A stretch of DNA of 7,025 nt, taken from positions 1 through 7,025 of the forward strand of contig JALHTD010000244.1 in assembly GCA_022865555.1 (NCBI GenBank), given 5' to 3'. The notes beneath the pieces are model-generated. The model ran no database searches, was not told where the DNA came from, and saw only the letters and a program-made list of their open reading frames with translations. Positions 6,626-7,025 of the stretch are shown here, one piece after another (position 1 is the stretch's first letter; every line of letters starts with the position of its first letter). Made by a program: the position numbers and the translations under genes. This DNA comes from Thermoanaerobaculaceae bacterium (lineage in GTDB: Bacteria; Acidobacteriota; Thermoanaerobaculia; Thermoanaerobaculales; Thermoanaerobaculaceae).

Positions 6626-7025
6626 ATGGACCGCGACCAGCTCGTTGCCTACCTCGACGACCTGCTGGAGGTCGAAGCGCTGGAGGACGTCGCCGTCAAC
6701 GGCCTCCAGGTGGCGGGCAGCCAGGAGGTGGAGAGGCTCGCCACCGCCGTCTCGGCCTCGGCAGAGCTGTTCTCCCAGGCGGCGGACTGGGGTGCCGACG
6801 CGGTGCTCGTCCACCACGGCCTCCTCTGGCGGGGGGACGACCCCCCGCGCGTGACCGGCTCGTTCCGCCAGCGCCTGCGGCTCTTGCTCGAAAACGACCT
6901 CAACCTGATCGCCTATCACATCCCGCTGGACCGCCATCCGGCCCATGGCAACGCCGCGGTGCTGGCGCGCGAGCTCGGCCTCGACCAGCTCGAGCCGTTC
7001 GGAAGCTTCGGCGGGGTGGCGGTTG
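6626..7025 (+). CDS. Nif3-like dinuclear metal-centre protein (DUF34/NIF3 family), 3' end outside window
   Basis: The first 133 residues of a Nif3/YbgI-type protein, open to the window end. The N-terminal helix and NGLQV (25-29) are family hallmarks. VLVHHGLLWRG (60-70) supplies the metal-ligand His63-His64, and AYHIPLDRHPAHGN (96-109) carries further expected ligands including Asp102 and His98. Members are usually about 250 residues and form hexameric rings with two metal ions per subunit. Their physiological reaction is not settled, although GTP cyclohydrolase I type 2 names appear in databases. The last ligands (a C-terminal His and Glu) would lie beyond 7025. The ATG at 6626 fits the family N-terminus; the nearer ATG at 6618 is out of frame. 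No Shine-Dalgarno is seen. The gene is divergent from cinA, so it probably has its own promoter. Confidence 0.92.
   Translation, partial: MDRDQLVAYLDDLLEVEALEDVAVNGLQVAGSQEVERLATAVSASAELFSQAADWGADAVLVHHGLLWRGDDPPRVTGSFRQRLRLLLENDLNLIAYHIPLDRHPAHGNAAVLARELGLDQLEPFGSFGGVAV

Overview
The window comes from a GC-rich bacterium. Most coding stretches run at about 60-76% G+C by hand count. Two proteins carry lipoprotein signals and a third carries what looks like a Tat signal, so the cell probably has a double membrane. The gene mix (cinA-thpR-plsY-gpsA, a Nif3-like protein, a Tat-type class V PLP enzyme) would suit an Acidobacteriota, Myxococcota/Desulfobacterota-like or similar uncultured lineage. 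I cannot fix the phylum from sequence alone. Nothing mobile is visible: no transposase, integrase, CRISPR array, rRNA or intact tRNA.

Layout. (1) Positions 1-1717, plus strand: a two-gene unit whose stop and start overlap (ATGA). The first gene is a class V aminotransferase-fold PLP enzyme. Its 5' end lies before the window and its N-terminus looks like the back half of a twin-arginine signal. The second gene is a RidA/YjgF-family protein made as a lipoprotein, with its active-site Arg and Glu intact. (2) Positions 6535-1714, minus strand: a tightly packed run cinA - thpR - plsY - gpsA - Ntn-hydrolase lipoprotein. The junctions are a 4-base overlap, a 19-base gap, a 4-base overlap and a 38-base gap. 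The last gene resembles the phospholipase B-like/C45 family. (3) Positions 6536-6625: a 90-base divergent intergenic region with a -10-like box exactly 6 bases before the cinA ATG and a 16-base near-palindrome. (4) Positions 6626-7025, plus strand: the first 133 codons of a Nif3-like metal-binding protein that runs off the window.

How the genes may work together. GpsA makes sn-glycerol-3-phosphate and PlsY acylates it, so this pair starts phospholipid synthesis. CinA and ThpR are housekeeping enzymes for pyridine-nucleotide recycling and RNA ends. The Ntn-hydrolase lipoprotein at the end of the run could act on lipids or acyl amides in the envelope.

The most interesting part is the pair at 1-1717. 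RidA proteins normally clean up reactive enamine/imine products of PLP enzymes in the cytosol. Here a RidA with a lipobox is translationally coupled to a PLP enzyme that itself looks Tat-exported, which suggests that PLP chemistry and its detoxification have both moved outside the cytoplasm. Three exported proteins therefore sit side by side. The RidA and hydrolase genes converge so closely that one CTAG palindrome supplies both stop codons.
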